Source: Chloroflexota bacterium (GTDB lineage: Bacteria > Chloroflexota > Anaerolineae > B4-G1). From it: DNA of 64,000 bases. This document shows, in pieces, positions 53,183 through 62,669 of this stretch. The DNA lies in the NCBI GenBank assembly GCA_024232355.1, contig JAAEPW010000932.1:1-64000 (forward strand), in the 5' to 3' direction. How positions within the stretch are numbered: position 1 is the first letter of the stretch; every line of letters starts with the position of its first letter. A program made the position numbers and the translations under genes. The notes beneath the pieces were generated by a model. It saw nothing but the letters and a program-made list of their open reading frames with translations. It did no database searches and had not been told where the DNA came from.

Positions 53183-54862
53183 GTGGAACAAGAAATTGAC
53201 CTGCGTCAATACATTGACGTTTTGCTCAAGTGGTGGTGGCTGATCGTGGTGGGGGCGCTGCTGGCCGGGGGCGCTGCGTTCCTGGTCAGTTCATTGATGA
53301 CGCCTACGTACGAGGCCACCGCCGGGGTGGTGATACTCAGGAGCCGTACAGAGTTGTCTTTGGGTTCCGAGTTTGAGTCTATCTCTGGCGATAGCTTGTT
53401 GGCAGGTGGAAATGCAAATGTAGTTGCTGCCCTCAACAAACAGCGACTTGAAAGCTTGGTCGGTATGGTGTCCAACGGCGCTATCGCCCAACAAGTCACT
53501 GACGAGTTGAGTGATGTGCTCGACGAGGAGGAGCGAGAACCTTCCAAGTTGGTGGGACGGGTGAAGGGTGAGGTGCTCAATGGCAGCGATACCATCCAGA
53601 TTATTGCTTCTCACCAGGACCCTGATCAGGCCGCTGTCATTGCCAATGCCTGGGCGCGGGCATTCGAGGCCCACGCGAACGACATCTATGGTGAAGCTGC
53701 CCTTGCCCCCTTTGCCGATATCCATACGCAAGTAGAGGCGGCGCGAACGGAATACGAGCAAGACCAGGATGTATGGATCGCATTTCTTTCCGAACAAGAC
53801 CGTATTGGCGAGTTGCAGCGTCAGGTCGAGGAGGAAAAAGTCAGCATCGCTGATCTGCGTACGGGCCGGCAGGCACGTGTCTCAGGCGTAGTCAATAGCC
53901 AGATAGAGATACAGGGGCGATTATTCACCACTACGGTTGCGGCAGAGATTGACTCTAGCCTGCGTGTGATAGAGAATCAGCATGACGAATTACTGCGCCG
54001 CTTTGAACGTGCCTATTTGCGCCGTCAGCGCCTGGAAGACTTGCTGGTCGAGGCACGCCTGATGCGCGAACAACTGGTTCGAGGTGGAGACGCCAGCGCG
54101 TCCACCAGTGGACTGGCCTTGCTGGCTTTCAAGTCCAGGGTCTTTGCCACGGCCGATGCGCTTCCTTTCGACGAGTCCGGCACGCTCACGTTTGACGTCA
54201 ATGATACCCTGCTTCCCTTTAGGACGTTAGAGCTTCAGCTTCCCTCGGTGGATGGGTTGTCCCCGGCAATCAGTGCCTCCGAGCAGATCTCGGACTTGGA
54301 TAGTCTGATCGGCGCAATGGAAGATGATGTCGCTACTCTGGAAGCCTATACCCAGGAGCAAACGGATGGACTGGCGCAAGGCTCAAGTTACCAATTTCTA
54401 GAAACCCTCTCACCCGAGTACCTAAACGTCGCCGATTCCCAGGCCGCACTGGCCCTGTCGAGGATGGAGGGTTGGGAGGGCATACTTGCCTACTCTTCCG
54501 TGTTGAACGAGCCTTTGTCTCAGGAGATAGCGCGGTTGGAGGATCATGTGCGTGCCCTTCATGCCGAGATCAGCAGGCTGGACGGGCTCAAGATCGATTT
54601 ACGGCAAGCACGCGACCTGGCCTGGCAAGCATACAACAACCTGTTATCCAAGGAACAGGAACTTGAGATATCTATGGCCTCTGAGGGCACCGAGGTACGT
54701 TTTGCGTCGCTGGCACTGCCGCCCCGTAATCCTACTAGTCCCAGAAAGTTGATGAACACAGCAGTGGGCCTGGCACTGGGGCTGATGCTGGGAGTGTTTG
54801 GGGCCTTTTTGTTTGATTACGTGGGGGTAGGGAAACGAGAAGGCAAGAGGGCAAAGGGATAG
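53183..54862 (+). CDS. Wzz-type polysaccharide chain-length/co-polymerase protein
   Basis: 559 aa from the GTG at 53183, preceded by GGAGG 9 nt upstream. The frame is open from 53081 but lacks a ribosome site there. The N-terminus IDLRQYIDVLLKWWWLIVVG is a Wzz motif leading into the first membrane segment (to about 40). A long periplasmic-type region rich in coiled coil follows (about 190-500). The second membrane segment is near the C-terminus (AVGLALGLMLGVFGAFLF), preceded by a Pro-rich PPRNPTSPRKLMN motif, as in Wzz/GNVR proteins. No tyrosine-kinase domain is attached. The family sets polymer length in Wzx/Wzy-type export. A flippase gene lies 8 kb downstream in the same direction. Confidence 0.85.
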   Translation: MEQEIDLRQYIDVLLKWWWLIVVGALLAGGAAFLVSSLMTPTYEATAGVVILRSRTELSLGSEFESISGDSLLAGGNANVVAALNKQRLESLVGMVSNGAIAQQVTDELSDVLDEEEREPSKLVGRVKGEVLNGSDTIQIIASHQDPDQAAVIANAWARAFEAHANDIYGEAALAPFADIHTQVEAARTEYEQDQDVWIAFLSEQDRIGELQRQVEEEKVSIADLRTGRQARVSGVVNSQIEIQGRLFTTTVAAEIDSSLRVIENQHDELLRRFERAYLRRQRLEDLLVEARLMREQLVRGGDASASTSGLALLAFKSRVFATADALPFDESGTLTFDVNDTLLPFRTLELQLPSVDGLSPAISASEQISDLDSLIGAMEDDVATLEAYTQEQTDGLAQGSSYQFLETLSPEYLNVADSQAALALSRMEGWEGILAYSSVLNEPLSQEIARLEDHVRALHAEISRLDGLKIDLRQARDLAWQAYNNLLSKEQELEISMASEGTEVRFASLALPPRNPTSPRKLMNTAVGLALGLMLGVFGAFLFDYVGVGKREGKRAKG

Positions 54863-54922
54863 AGAGATCACGCTTTGCTCTCGTATTTAGCGTATCAATG
54901 TTCAGTGTATAGAGGAGGCATT

Positions 54923-56278
54923 TTGATTATTGTCGTTATCGGTATGGGCTACGTCGGTATTCCCTGTGCGGTACTGTTGGCCGATGTGCCGGGATTCGAC
55001 GTAACCGGGGTGCAGCGGCGCTCGGATCGCTCTGGCTGGAAGATCGAGTGCTTGAACAATGGCAACAGTCCCTTTGAGGGGGATGAGCCTGGCCTGGCGG
55101 AGTTGATTCACCGTGTGGCCGTGGAGAAGAAAACCTTCCGCGTCACCGATGATTATTCGGTCTGTGGTGAGGCGGACGTGATCTTGATCGACGTGCAGAC
55201 GCCGACGGACGGCGATCACGTGCCGCACTATGATTCGCTGCGCGAGGTGAGCGCGCAGGCGGGACGGTATTTGAAACAGGGAACTCTGGTAATCACCGAG
55301 TCCACCGTGGCCCCAGGAACGACGCAGCACGTGGTGCAGCCGATCCTGGAACGGGAGTCGGGGCTGGAGGGGGGACAGGATTTTTACCTGGCCTTTTCTT
55401 ACGAGCGAGTGATGCCGGGCAAGTTGTTGGAATATATCACTGATTTTCCCCGCGTGGTAGGCGGCATCGACGAGGAAAGCGTCCGGCGAGCGCTGGCCTT
55501 GTATCGCCACATTGTAAAAGGAGAGCTCTCGTCTACCGATGTGCTGACGGCCGAGATGTCAAAGGTGGTGGAGAACGCGTACCGTGACGTGAATATTGCC
55601 TTTGCCAACGAGGTGGCGCTGGCCTGCGAGCGAATGGGGGTGAATGTTTTCGAGGTGCGGGAGATGATCAACGCCCGACCCGATCGGCATATGCACGTTC
55701 CGGGGGCAGGGGTGGGGGGGCATTGCTTGCCCAAGGATAGTTGGTTGTTACAATACGGGCTGGAGACATATGGCAAGTCTGTAGGTGGTGAGTCTGCAAA
55801 TGAGTTACGGTTGATTCCACTGGCGCGAGAGATCAACGACGGGATGCCCGTGCATATGCTAGATCTGATCGAACAGGAATTACAAAAGAGGGATGTTACA
55901 TTGGCTGGGGCCAAGGTGGCTGTGCTGGGAGTGTCTTACCTGGAGAATGCTGATGACACGCGCAACACGCCGGCGGCGGCACTGACCAAGTTGCTGTTGG
56001 CCCGTGGGGTTGAGGTAGTGGCGCACGATCCGTACGTGCGGATGCCTGACTGGAAGCGTGTGTTGGGCGATGGGCACAATGTTCCCCTGACGGTGGATCT
56101 GGAGGAGGCTCTTGCCGGTGTGGACTGCGCCGCGATTGTGACCAAACACCGTGAATATTTCGAGTTGATGTCTGAACGGATGCATGCAATAATGCGCACA
56201 CCAGTAGTGGTGGATGGACGGAACGTGTTGGGTTTTCGGGACAATAGCGTTACCGTACGTGCGGTAGGGAAAGGGTAG
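54923..56278 (+). CDS. UDP-sugar 6-dehydrogenase (UDP-GlcDH/UDP-ManNAcDH family)
   Basis: 451 aa from a TTG at 54923 with GAGGAGG 5-6 nt upstream; the frame is open to 54875 but without a ribosome site. The Rossmann start GMGYVGIPCAV binds NAD. The middle and C-terminal domains follow, with the catalytic Cys268 in GVGGHCLPKDSW and the active-site Lys region in LTAEMSKVVENAYRDVNIAF. The C-terminal UDP-binding domain has VLGVSYLENADDTRNTPA. These enzymes oxidise a UDP-hexose to the uronic acid. Whether UDP-glucose or UDP-N-acetylmannosamine is used is not decided here. A terminator follows at 56291. Confidence 0.88.
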   Translation: MIIVVIGMGYVGIPCAVLLADVPGFDVTGVQRRSDRSGWKIECLNNGNSPFEGDEPGLAELIHRVAVEKKTFRVTDDYSVCGEADVILIDVQTPTDGDHVPHYDSLREVSAQAGRYLKQGTLVITESTVAPGTTQHVVQPILERESGLEGGQDFYLAFSYERVMPGKLLEYITDFPRVVGGIDEESVRRALALYRHIVKGELSSTDVLTAEMSKVVENAYRDVNIAFANEVALACERMGVNVFEVREMINARPDRHMHVPGAGVGGHCLPKDSWLLQYGLETYGKSVGGESANELRLIPLAREINDGMPVHMLDLIEQELQKRDVTLAGAKVAVLGVSYLENADDTRNTPAAALTKLLLARGVEVVAHDPYVRMPDWKRVLGDGHNVPLTVDLEEALAGVDCAAIVTKHREYFELMSERMHAIMRTPVVVDGRNVLGFRDNSVTVRAVGKG

Positions 56279-56290
56279 TGGTTGCGCAAG

Positions 56291-56318
56291 CAGTACCACC
56301 GTCAAACAGGTGGTACTG
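56291..56318 (+). terminator. Terminator after the UDP-sugar dehydrogenase gene
   Basis: A perfect 10-bp stem, CAGTACCACC against GGTGGTACTG, around 8 nt, 12 nt after the stop. A moderately T-rich stretch (GTTAGTTTTC) follows. Confidence 0.7.
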
Positions 56319-56481
56319 GGTTAGTTTTCTGCCTAGCATTGTTCTTCAGACTGGTGATTCCCAACTTGTTTTGGTTAGACTCAATTGTAATCTACGTTTT
56401 TCTGTGCGAATCTGCGCCCTACACTTGAATCGTCTTATTTGGCAATAATCATTTTGATTTCATTGAAAGGGATTGACATTT

Positions 56482-57351
56482 GTGAAAAAGGCTCTGGTTT
56501 GTGGAGCGGGTGGTTTCATCGGAGGCCACTTGGTGAAGAAACTCAAGAGAGAAGGCTACTGGGTCCGCGGGGTGGACATCAAGGCGCACGAGTTCGCGCC
56601 GACGCAGGCCGACGAGTTCTTGCTACTGGATCTGCGGGAAGCGCACAACTGTTGGCAGGCGGTCAACTTGGGGAATGGCGAGACGTTCGATGAAGTATAC
56701 CAATTGGCCGCTGATATGGGCGGGATGGGCTTTATCCACTCTGCTGAGTGCGACATCATGCACAATAGTGCTTTGATCAACATCCATATGACTGATGCAG
56801 CGGCAACGATTGGTGTGCCGCGCTATTTCTTTTCTTCATCGGTGTGCGTATCGGGATATACAGCCTGGTGAACCAGAGATGACGGAAGATGAAGTTGTAC
56901 CGGCAAACCCTGATAATGAGTATGGGTGGGAAAAGCTTTACGCTGAACGTATGGCCCAGACATATTCCCAACATTATCCTATCAAAGTTCGGATCGCTCG
57001 CTTTCAGAACTGCTATGGTCCAGAAGGAACCTGGACTGGCGGACGAGAGAAAGCGCCTGCCACAAGGTAGCCGAGGCGGAAACCGGAGGCATAGTTGAAG
57101 TGTGGGGTGATGGGACGGCCATACGTTCCTACACATACGTGAGTGATATGATGGATGGCATTTATATGCTAATGCAATCTGATCTGGAAGGGGCAGTGAA
57201 TATTGGATGCCCCCCAATACGTTAGTGTGGATGAATTGGTGTCCACCGTGGTCGAGGTAGCAGGAAAGGAGATTCACATTGAGCATGTGGATGGTCCGGG
57301 TGGCAAAGGTGTTCCTCGAGAAGGGAATTTCCCTTACGTATCCCTGAACTG
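56482..57351 (+). pseudogene. GDP-mannose 3,5-epimerase-like SDR, decayed by frameshifts
   Basis: A GTG at 56482 starts KKALVCGAGGFIGGHLV, a Rossmann start, and goes on to LAADMGGMGFIHS and YFFSSSVCV, typical of the GDP-mannose 3,5-epimerase group. The frame breaks near 56856, where two bases seem to be missing, and continues with YRDIQPGEP and NEYGWEKLYAERMAQTYSQ (the catalytic Y-x-x-x-K is kept). It breaks again near 57058, continues with HKVAEAETGG and RSYTYVSDMMDGIYMLMQSD, and breaks once more at a run of six C near 57210-57215, where five would keep the frame. The rest, SVDELVSTVVEVAGKEIH, ends at a stop at 57351, about 40 residues short of the family length. Three indels and a truncated end suggest real decay, although sequencing error in homopolymers could account for one. 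Confidence 0.75.
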
Positions 57352-57709
57352 AAGCGCAGGTAAAGACAACGCAGGAAGCCAATCAAAAGTGACGAGTTGG
57401 GAGTAGATTCTCAGGTGCAACACATCATCCATTTAATATCTTTGTCAGGGGACCAACGTTTGATGCAATAAGTCCGATTGCTGGAGATGGAAAGCGCCTG
57501 GTTTTATTCTGTAGAGTAGTTTAAAAAAGCAATTTTTTCCCCAACTTGATTCTCAATAAGGATGTTTTGTTCTAAACTTCACTATTGGGGTATGGTATAC
57601 ACCTTACTTGGTTCATAACCTCCGAGTAGAGCCTTGTGCCTTTAGCGAATTCACTTCTTACTCGAGTCTTATTTAACCTGTTTCTCAATTGCACCGTGGG
57701 ACGGTGGGC
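57352..57709. other. Gene-free stretch in the polysaccharide cluster
   Basis: About 360 nt of clearly more AT-rich sequence after the pseudogene. I see no gene, repeat or convincing promoter in it. It may contain eroded 3' sequence of the epimerase gene. Confidence 0.5.
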
Positions 57710-58699
57710 ATGATACCTATGAGGCAACGTTGGATCATAACTGGGGCCAATGGCTATGTTGGGGGCGAACTTTGTAAGGGACTTTACCATCAGGGGGGTA
57801 CAGTCCTTGCTGTTGCACGAGTTGGAAAAAGTCTCGCACATCTCGAAGAGATGGGGATATCCTGCCACACCTATGAGAACATGCCATCTATTTTATCAAG
57901 CGGAGACGTGCTTGTGCATTGCGCGGGTAAGGTAGGAAACAGTGGGACTTGGGACGAGTTTTTGAGCGTGAATAGAGATTGGACCGAATCTCTGTTCAAT
58001 CAGGCAACTGAATGTTGTGTGAGTTGCTTCATCTATATCAGCAGCATTGCTGCACTTGGATACAAGAATCGCCCTGAAAATGAGACGCTCGATGAATCAT
58101 CGTCTCCAGACCATGCCAAAGGAGAACTCTACGGGCGGAGCAAATGGCTCGCGGAACAGGCTTTGCAAGACCGAGCCAGAAACGCTTCGACCCGATTGAT
58201 TGTTTTGCGTCCGGGTTTGATCTATGGACGGAGAGCCTTTGCCGCTTCTCAAACATGGCTCAGGCGGGGTGTTATCGTTGATCCGGGGCAGCGTGTTCCG
58301 TTGGTACATATTGACAGTTTTATAGAAGCGGTCGTCAGGGTTGTTGAGCACCCTGGGGCGCATGGCGTCTTTCTGGTTGTGGATGAAGAACAGCCGGTAC
58401 TTTGTGATTTGAATGCGATCAAGATACGGTATGGCATTTTGCAGTTCGCACCCTGGCGAATCGGCAAGGTAGGCTTTTGGTTGTTGTGGCTTTCCCGGAG
58501 CATTGTTCGAATACTGCGTGGTCGCACTGGTGAGGTTTCCAAGGGGCACGCGTTGGCCGAATACTATTTTCACACACGGCGACTGCGGTATAGTACGCAA
58601 AAGTTGCGTTCCCAGGTGGGATGGACGTCAGAGGTTAGCCTGAAAGATGCCTTGAAAGAATGGCAGTTGTCGATATCATCAGAAAGCACGGGACAGTGA
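57710..58699 (+). CDS. Extended SDR, NAD-dependent epimerase/dehydratase family
   Basis: 329 aa from the ATG at 57710; a second ATG at 57719 and a TTG at 57689 are possible starts. The NAD-binding motif TGANGYVG is near residue 10. The active-site pair Tyr-x-x-x-Lys is in LYGRSKWLAE, and a Ser-rich strand FIYISSIAALG supplies the catalytic Ser. LRPGLIYG follows, as in UDP-glucose 4-epimerase-like and other sugar-modifying extended SDRs. A C-terminal hydrophobic segment (VGFWLLWLSRSIVRIL) suggests membrane association. Its sugar substrate is unknown. It is the first of six genes that run head to tail to 63482 with overlaps or short gaps. Confidence 0.8.
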   Translation: MIPMRQRWIITGANGYVGGELCKGLYHQGGTVLAVARVGKSLAHLEEMGISCHTYENMPSILSSGDVLVHCAGKVGNSGTWDEFLSVNRDWTESLFNQATECCVSCFIYISSIAALGYKNRPENETLDESSSPDHAKGELYGRSKWLAEQALQDRARNASTRLIVLRPGLIYGRRAFAASQTWLRRGVIVDPGQRVPLVHIDSFIEAVVRVVEHPGAHGVFLVVDEEQPVLCDLNAIKIRYGILQFAPWRIGKVGFWLLWLSRSIVRILRGRTGEVSKGHALAEYYFHTRRLRYSTQKLRSQVGWTSEVSLKDALKEWQLSISSESTGQ

Positions 58700-58708
58700 T
58701 TGGAAAAG

Positions 58709-59719
58709 ATGCGTGATCTAAGACAAGTGCTTGTGACTGTCTACAATCGATTTGCCCTCAAGGCGAATAGGGGAACAATAGGTATTGGGTTGATTGGTAT
58801 TGGTGGGTGGGGTGCATCAAACGCCGTGAGCATTATGCGTTGCCAAAGATTCAATATTCTTGGTGTATATGATATTGAAACGCAATTCGCTCGTCGTTTT
58901 GCAGGCCGATATAATACGAAATGCTATAGTCAATTTGATGATTTGCTCAATGACTCTGATGTTCAAGCTATTGCCGTCACTGTTCCTAACCAGTTTCATG
59001 CCGATGTGGTCAAAGCGGCGGCCGATGCGGGAAAACATATTTTTGTTGAGAAACCGCTGGCTTCCCACCCTGATGTATGCAGGGAACTCGGACAATACTG
59101 TCGTGAGAGACAAGTCATTCTGCAGATCGGCCATCAAATGCGTCGCGAACCAGTCTTCCGTGAGATGAAACACATCTTGGGGAGTGGTGTTTTGGGCCAA
59201 CCTTTGTATGCTCAAGCCGTTTACACACTTGATCGCCAGTCTCGGGATGATTGGCGGCAGGATGCGGATTTGTGCCTGGGTGGGAGTATGGAGCAACTTG
59301 GGGTTCATCTCATCGATGTGCTAATTTATTTGTTTGGCCTGCCCAAGCATACGCAAGGCTGGGCGGAGAATACCCCTCGGTGTTTAGATGCACCTGATTG
59401 GGCTCATGTTTCAATGTCGTTTGCTCATAATCTTCATGCTTCTGTATCAACCAGTTTCTCAACGCCGAGACATATGCGATTAGAGGTTTTCTTTGATGGG
59501 GGGCATCTTGTTACGGATGGACAAGTGCTCTGGACTAGCCACGATGGTTTGAATGTCGAAAAGGTAAAACCTAAAGGTCTAACTGGAAGTGTGGCGCAGT
59601 TTATCGAGTTTGCCAATTGCATTAAGCATGGGCATAAACCGGAAACTGGCATGGCCGAGGCCGTTGCAGTGATGGAGGTTGTATGCTCAGTCTATAGTGA
59701 AACGGAAATAGCTCCATGA
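58709..59719 (+). CDS. Gfo/Idh/MocA-family sugar oxidoreductase
   Basis: 336 aa from the ATG at 58709; a TTG at 58700 directly after the previous stop is the alternative, and the ribosome site is weak for both. The N-terminal Rossmann fold GLIGIGGWGASNAV binds NAD(P). The family signature FVEKPLA carries the conserved Glu-Lys-Pro of the active site, followed by IGHQMRREPVF. The C-terminal domain has the typical open beta-sheet and a catalytic His in GGSMEQLGVHLIDVLIYLFG. Such enzymes oxidise or rearrange nucleotide sugars and inositols. The gene overlaps the next one by 4 nt. Confidence 0.85.
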   Translation: MRDLRQVLVTVYNRFALKANRGTIGIGLIGIGGWGASNAVSIMRCQRFNILGVYDIETQFARRFAGRYNTKCYSQFDDLLNDSDVQAIAVTVPNQFHADVVKAAADAGKHIFVEKPLASHPDVCRELGQYCRERQVILQIGHQMRREPVFREMKHILGSGVLGQPLYAQAVYTLDRQSRDDWRQDADLCLGGSMEQLGVHLIDVLIYLFGLPKHTQGWAENTPRCLDAPDWAHVSMSFAHNLHASVSTSFSTPRHMRLEVFFDGGHLVTDGQVLWTSHDGLNVEKVKPKGLTGSVAQFIEFANCIKHGHKPETGMAEAVAVMEVVCSVYSETEIAP

Positions 59720-61137
59720 TTGATCAGAAAGCAATTATCAATGCACTCGGAGCACTGATTGGCTGGCTGGAATCATGGCGCGACGAACAAGGCGCTTACA
59801 ATGGCTTTGTGGTGCATCGCACGGAAGGGAAGCGTATGGGGCGTGTCCACGATACCGCCTGGACACAGTCGGCCATGATCCGGGGCTATGGCAATCTGTA
59901 TCGCAAGGGTCACGAACCGCGCTGGGGCAAGGCTATGGAGCAGGCTGCCGATCTGTTCGCCAGTCGCTACGATCCGCGTACCGGCAGGATCCGTTACACA
60001 GGCCACGAGGACGACCGATTTGAGTCGTTAGTCAGTTGTGCCCTGGGAGTTTGTGCGCTCTTGTCGATTTCTGATCTCGTCGACGATACAAGACGAGAAA
60101 AATATGTCCATATTGCGGCCGATCACGCAAGGCGCTACTGGATTGATGTCCTGTGGGTTGAAAGTGAGGGGGCTTTCAAGTTCTCGGAAGTTGATTACTG
60201 GAGCCTGCAAGAGGACCGTTTCGTCGTGAACTTTAACACGATGGCCGCAGAGGCTCTTTTGGGTATCTATGATGCCACAGGCGACGAAGAATTTCGCGAC
60301 CGAGCGCTTTGTGTTGGGCAGTGGCTGATCGAGCGTTGGAATCACACACAAACCATCAACAAGGAACTGTTAGCGGGTCGCACGACGGTCGCCGATGATC
60401 CCACGTCCGATTGGATGGCGTATGGAGGATTGTCTTACCAGTTCACGCCAAGCCAGCGAGAACCTGACAATTACGTCACGCTTTATACAGGCTTATCCTT
60501 GCGTGGTTTGTACGCGCTCTATCGCGCAACCCAGGATGAACGTTTCGCCGAGATCATTCGCGCGCAAAGTGAATATCTTTTTGCTATGCGCGACTCGAAT
60601 ACGTACCTGTTCTATCACACGGCCAAGCAAGGGCGCATCGAGAGGAACCCCCAGTTTGTCGCTGGGGCGGGCATGACACTGGTGGGACTCGACGATGTTA
60701 TGCCGCTTCTCGGGAATCGGGCGGCGCCTAAAGATACGATCTCGTCTATCTTGGCCCGGGCACACGACAATGGGTCCTATCCGGGGTTTGTGGGCAAGAA
60801 TGATACGGGGCTTTCCCGGCGAGATAGTGGCGGCGTGGTTTGGGAAGATGTAGCTGCATCTATGAACTGGAACGCTCAATGGTTTGAGTATCTGACTCGC
60901 CTGGTCAATGATTCAGAGCGGATCGATGTGAATCTATGTGAGAGAAGCGTTAGCATTGCCACCGGGCGTTTCTTGTATCGCGATACGGCGAGAAGCGTAC
61001 AGATTATTTCCTGGTGGCCGCCTCGCAGTTGGGGACTCTTTTTCTATACCAAGAAAAGGGCGACGGCCTGGATATCGATCTATCCGGTGCACGTGTATGG
61101 CCGTATCCGCTCGTGGTTAAGAGGTGCTATTACATGA
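59716..61137 (+). CDS. (Alpha/alpha)6-barrel protein, glycoside-hydrolase-like
   Basis: 473 aa; ATG overlapping the previous stop. The sequence has the periodic Trp/Tyr-rich helices of a six-hairpin (alpha/alpha) barrel: DTAWTQSAMIRGYGNLYRKG, FNTMAAEALLGIYDATGDEEF, DNYVTLYTGLSLRGLYALY and NPQFVAGAGMTLVGLDDV. It resembles GH88/GH105-type or epimerase-like barrels that act on oligosaccharides or unsaturated uronic acids. I cannot point to the catalytic acid with confidence. There is no signal peptide, so it should act in the cytoplasm, perhaps on polysaccharide precursors. The last 100 residues (from about 390) look partly separate, with LFFYTKKRATAWISI near the end. Confidence 0.65.
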   Translation: MIDQKAIINALGALIGWLESWRDEQGAYNGFVVHRTEGKRMGRVHDTAWTQSAMIRGYGNLYRKGHEPRWGKAMEQAADLFASRYDPRTGRIRYTGHEDDRFESLVSCALGVCALLSISDLVDDTRREKYVHIAADHARRYWIDVLWVESEGAFKFSEVDYWSLQEDRFVVNFNTMAAEALLGIYDATGDEEFRDRALCVGQWLIERWNHTQTINKELLAGRTTVADDPTSDWMAYGGLSYQFTPSQREPDNYVTLYTGLSLRGLYALYRATQDERFAEIIRAQSEYLFAMRDSNTYLFYHTAKQGRIERNPQFVAGAGMTLVGLDDVMPLLGNRAAPKDTISSILARAHDNGSYPGFVGKNDTGLSRRDSGGVVWEDVAASMNWNAQWFEYLTRLVNDSERIDVNLCERSVSIATGRFLYRDTARSVQIISWWPPRSWGLFFYTKKRATAWISIYPVHVYGRIRSWLRGAIT

Positions 61138-62660
61138 CCGACACGCTTAGCACAACGGAAATCAAAAAACGCAGCATCAAAGGCGCCAAATGGTTGCTTG
61201 TGATGAATGGCATAGGTATGCCGGCAGCCTCTTTGATCGCCCTTATGCTTGGGCGCGTCGGGCCTGTTGCTTTGGGTGTCTATGCTCTGGCTCAGATTTT
61301 GATAGGCGTCATCACGACTTTTGTCATTTATGGTGGCGCTTCTGTATTGTCCGTATTTATGCCGAAACTTGCCGATGCCGAGGACCGAGGACGTTTTCTC
61401 TTTTCCTATGTGCTGATTATGTTTGTTATTATGATGGCGGCCCTGGGTATGTTTTGGCTATTCCCAAGGGGCTTTGAGTTCCTGTTACAACGGGAATTCG
61501 ATATGCGAAACTATGGATGGTTCGTCCTGTTAGCGATTGTGGTTGTCGCAACCGAAACGCTCGCCAATATAGCCTCTGGTCTGATGCTTATCAAGACAGC
61601 AGCCATTGCTCGCCAGATGATGCGGCTGGTCTTGCTCCCATTGGTCGCGATCTTGTTTTTCTTCAAGCGCGAGATATTGGTTGACTATGGTCTGCCATGT
61701 ATCCTTGGCGGTTTTGTTATTGGGTATGTCTTTGCTGCCATCATCTGCGTGATTAGCATTTCTCGCGAGCAACGGTTCAGAATACGATTTGGCTGGTTGC
61801 TTCCTCCTGGGTTCTGGGCTTTTTCTTTCACAATCATGATGTCCACAATTTTTTCATTTCTCTATGCCAATATCGACCGCATAGCGATTCTTTCCATCCA
61901 GGATTTGGAAGGACTCGGCATGTACCAGGCGGTGCTTAGTGTCAATGTCCTGATTGAGAAAATACCCTTGCTTATTCGACCGTCGATCATACCGACCTTT
62001 TCCAATCTCCTTGCTACAAACCATCGCGCAGCCTTTGACCAGGCCTTTTCTCTCCTTAGTCGTTGGGCCGTTGTACCGGTCACCCTTGTATCACTGGGTA
62101 TGATGGCTTTTAGTCAGGAAATTCTGGGAATATTCGGACCAGAATATGTTGAATATGCTTATCTTTTGACCCTCTTTGGTCTCGTTGGAATAATCCGTTC
62201 ATTGAATCTTTCTACAAATGTCTTTACTATATGTATGGAGAAAAACGCATTTGGATTGATTCAGCAATTTCTAAACATTTCGAGCCAAGGTGTGTTGACG
62301 TTGGTTTTTATGTCAAGATATGATGTCATTGCGATTGCGGGCGCCAAGATGATTAGCGTAGCAGTTGCATCTTTTGCTGGTGTTTTATATGTCTTTTTCG
62401 GGCTTGGGGTGGCAAAAAAAATACCCACTTCGTATAAATCCGCTGTGTTGACGGGTATAGTGATGACCATCCTGCGCATATGGGTCGTTCCGGGCGAATG
62501 GTTGTTTGCGGTTTTGCTCTTCTTATCGTCTGCTGCCATATTTTTGATTTTATCAAGATTCGGTTGGTATGAAATCCGCAGGATGATTGAATTTTTCGTA
62601 ACTCGTGATGCCAAGACCGTCGAAAAAAGTAATCAAAAATGTACGGATGAGTTGGAGTAA
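61134..62660 (+). CDS. Polysaccharide flippase, Wzx/MOP family
   Basis: 508 aa from the ATG at 61134, which overlaps the previous stop (ATGA) and has AGAGGTG upstream. About twelve to fourteen membrane segments follow from KGAKWLLVMNGIGMPAASLI onwards, with basic loops between. The length and spacing fit the MOP exporter superfamily that flips lipid-linked oligosaccharides across the membrane. The N-terminal TEIKKRSIKG segment is a typical cytoplasmic lead. The C-terminus is Lys/Asp-rich and cytoplasmic. It is the likely exporter for the polymer whose length the Wzz-like protein at 53183 would set. I see no Wzy polymerase in the window. Confidence 0.85.
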   Translation: MTDTLSTTEIKKRSIKGAKWLLVMNGIGMPAASLIALMLGRVGPVALGVYALAQILIGVITTFVIYGGASVLSVFMPKLADAEDRGRFLFSYVLIMFVIMMAALGMFWLFPRGFEFLLQREFDMRNYGWFVLLAIVVVATETLANIASGLMLIKTAAIARQMMRLVLLPLVAILFFFKREILVDYGLPCILGGFVIGYVFAAIICVISISREQRFRIRFGWLLPPGFWAFSFTIMMSTIFSFLYANIDRIAILSIQDLEGLGMYQAVLSVNVLIEKIPLLIRPSIIPTFSNLLATNHRAAFDQAFSLLSRWAVVPVTLVSLGMMAFSQEILGIFGPEYVEYAYLLTLFGLVGIIRSLNLSTNVFTICMEKNAFGLIQQFLNISSQGVLTLVFMSRYDVIAIAGAKMISVAVASFAGVLYVFFGLGVAKKIPTSYKSAVLTGIVMTILRIWVVPGEWLFAVLLFLSSAAIFLILSRFGWYEIRRMIEFFVTRDAKTVEKSNQKCTDELE

Positions 62661-62669
62661 GAAGAGACG

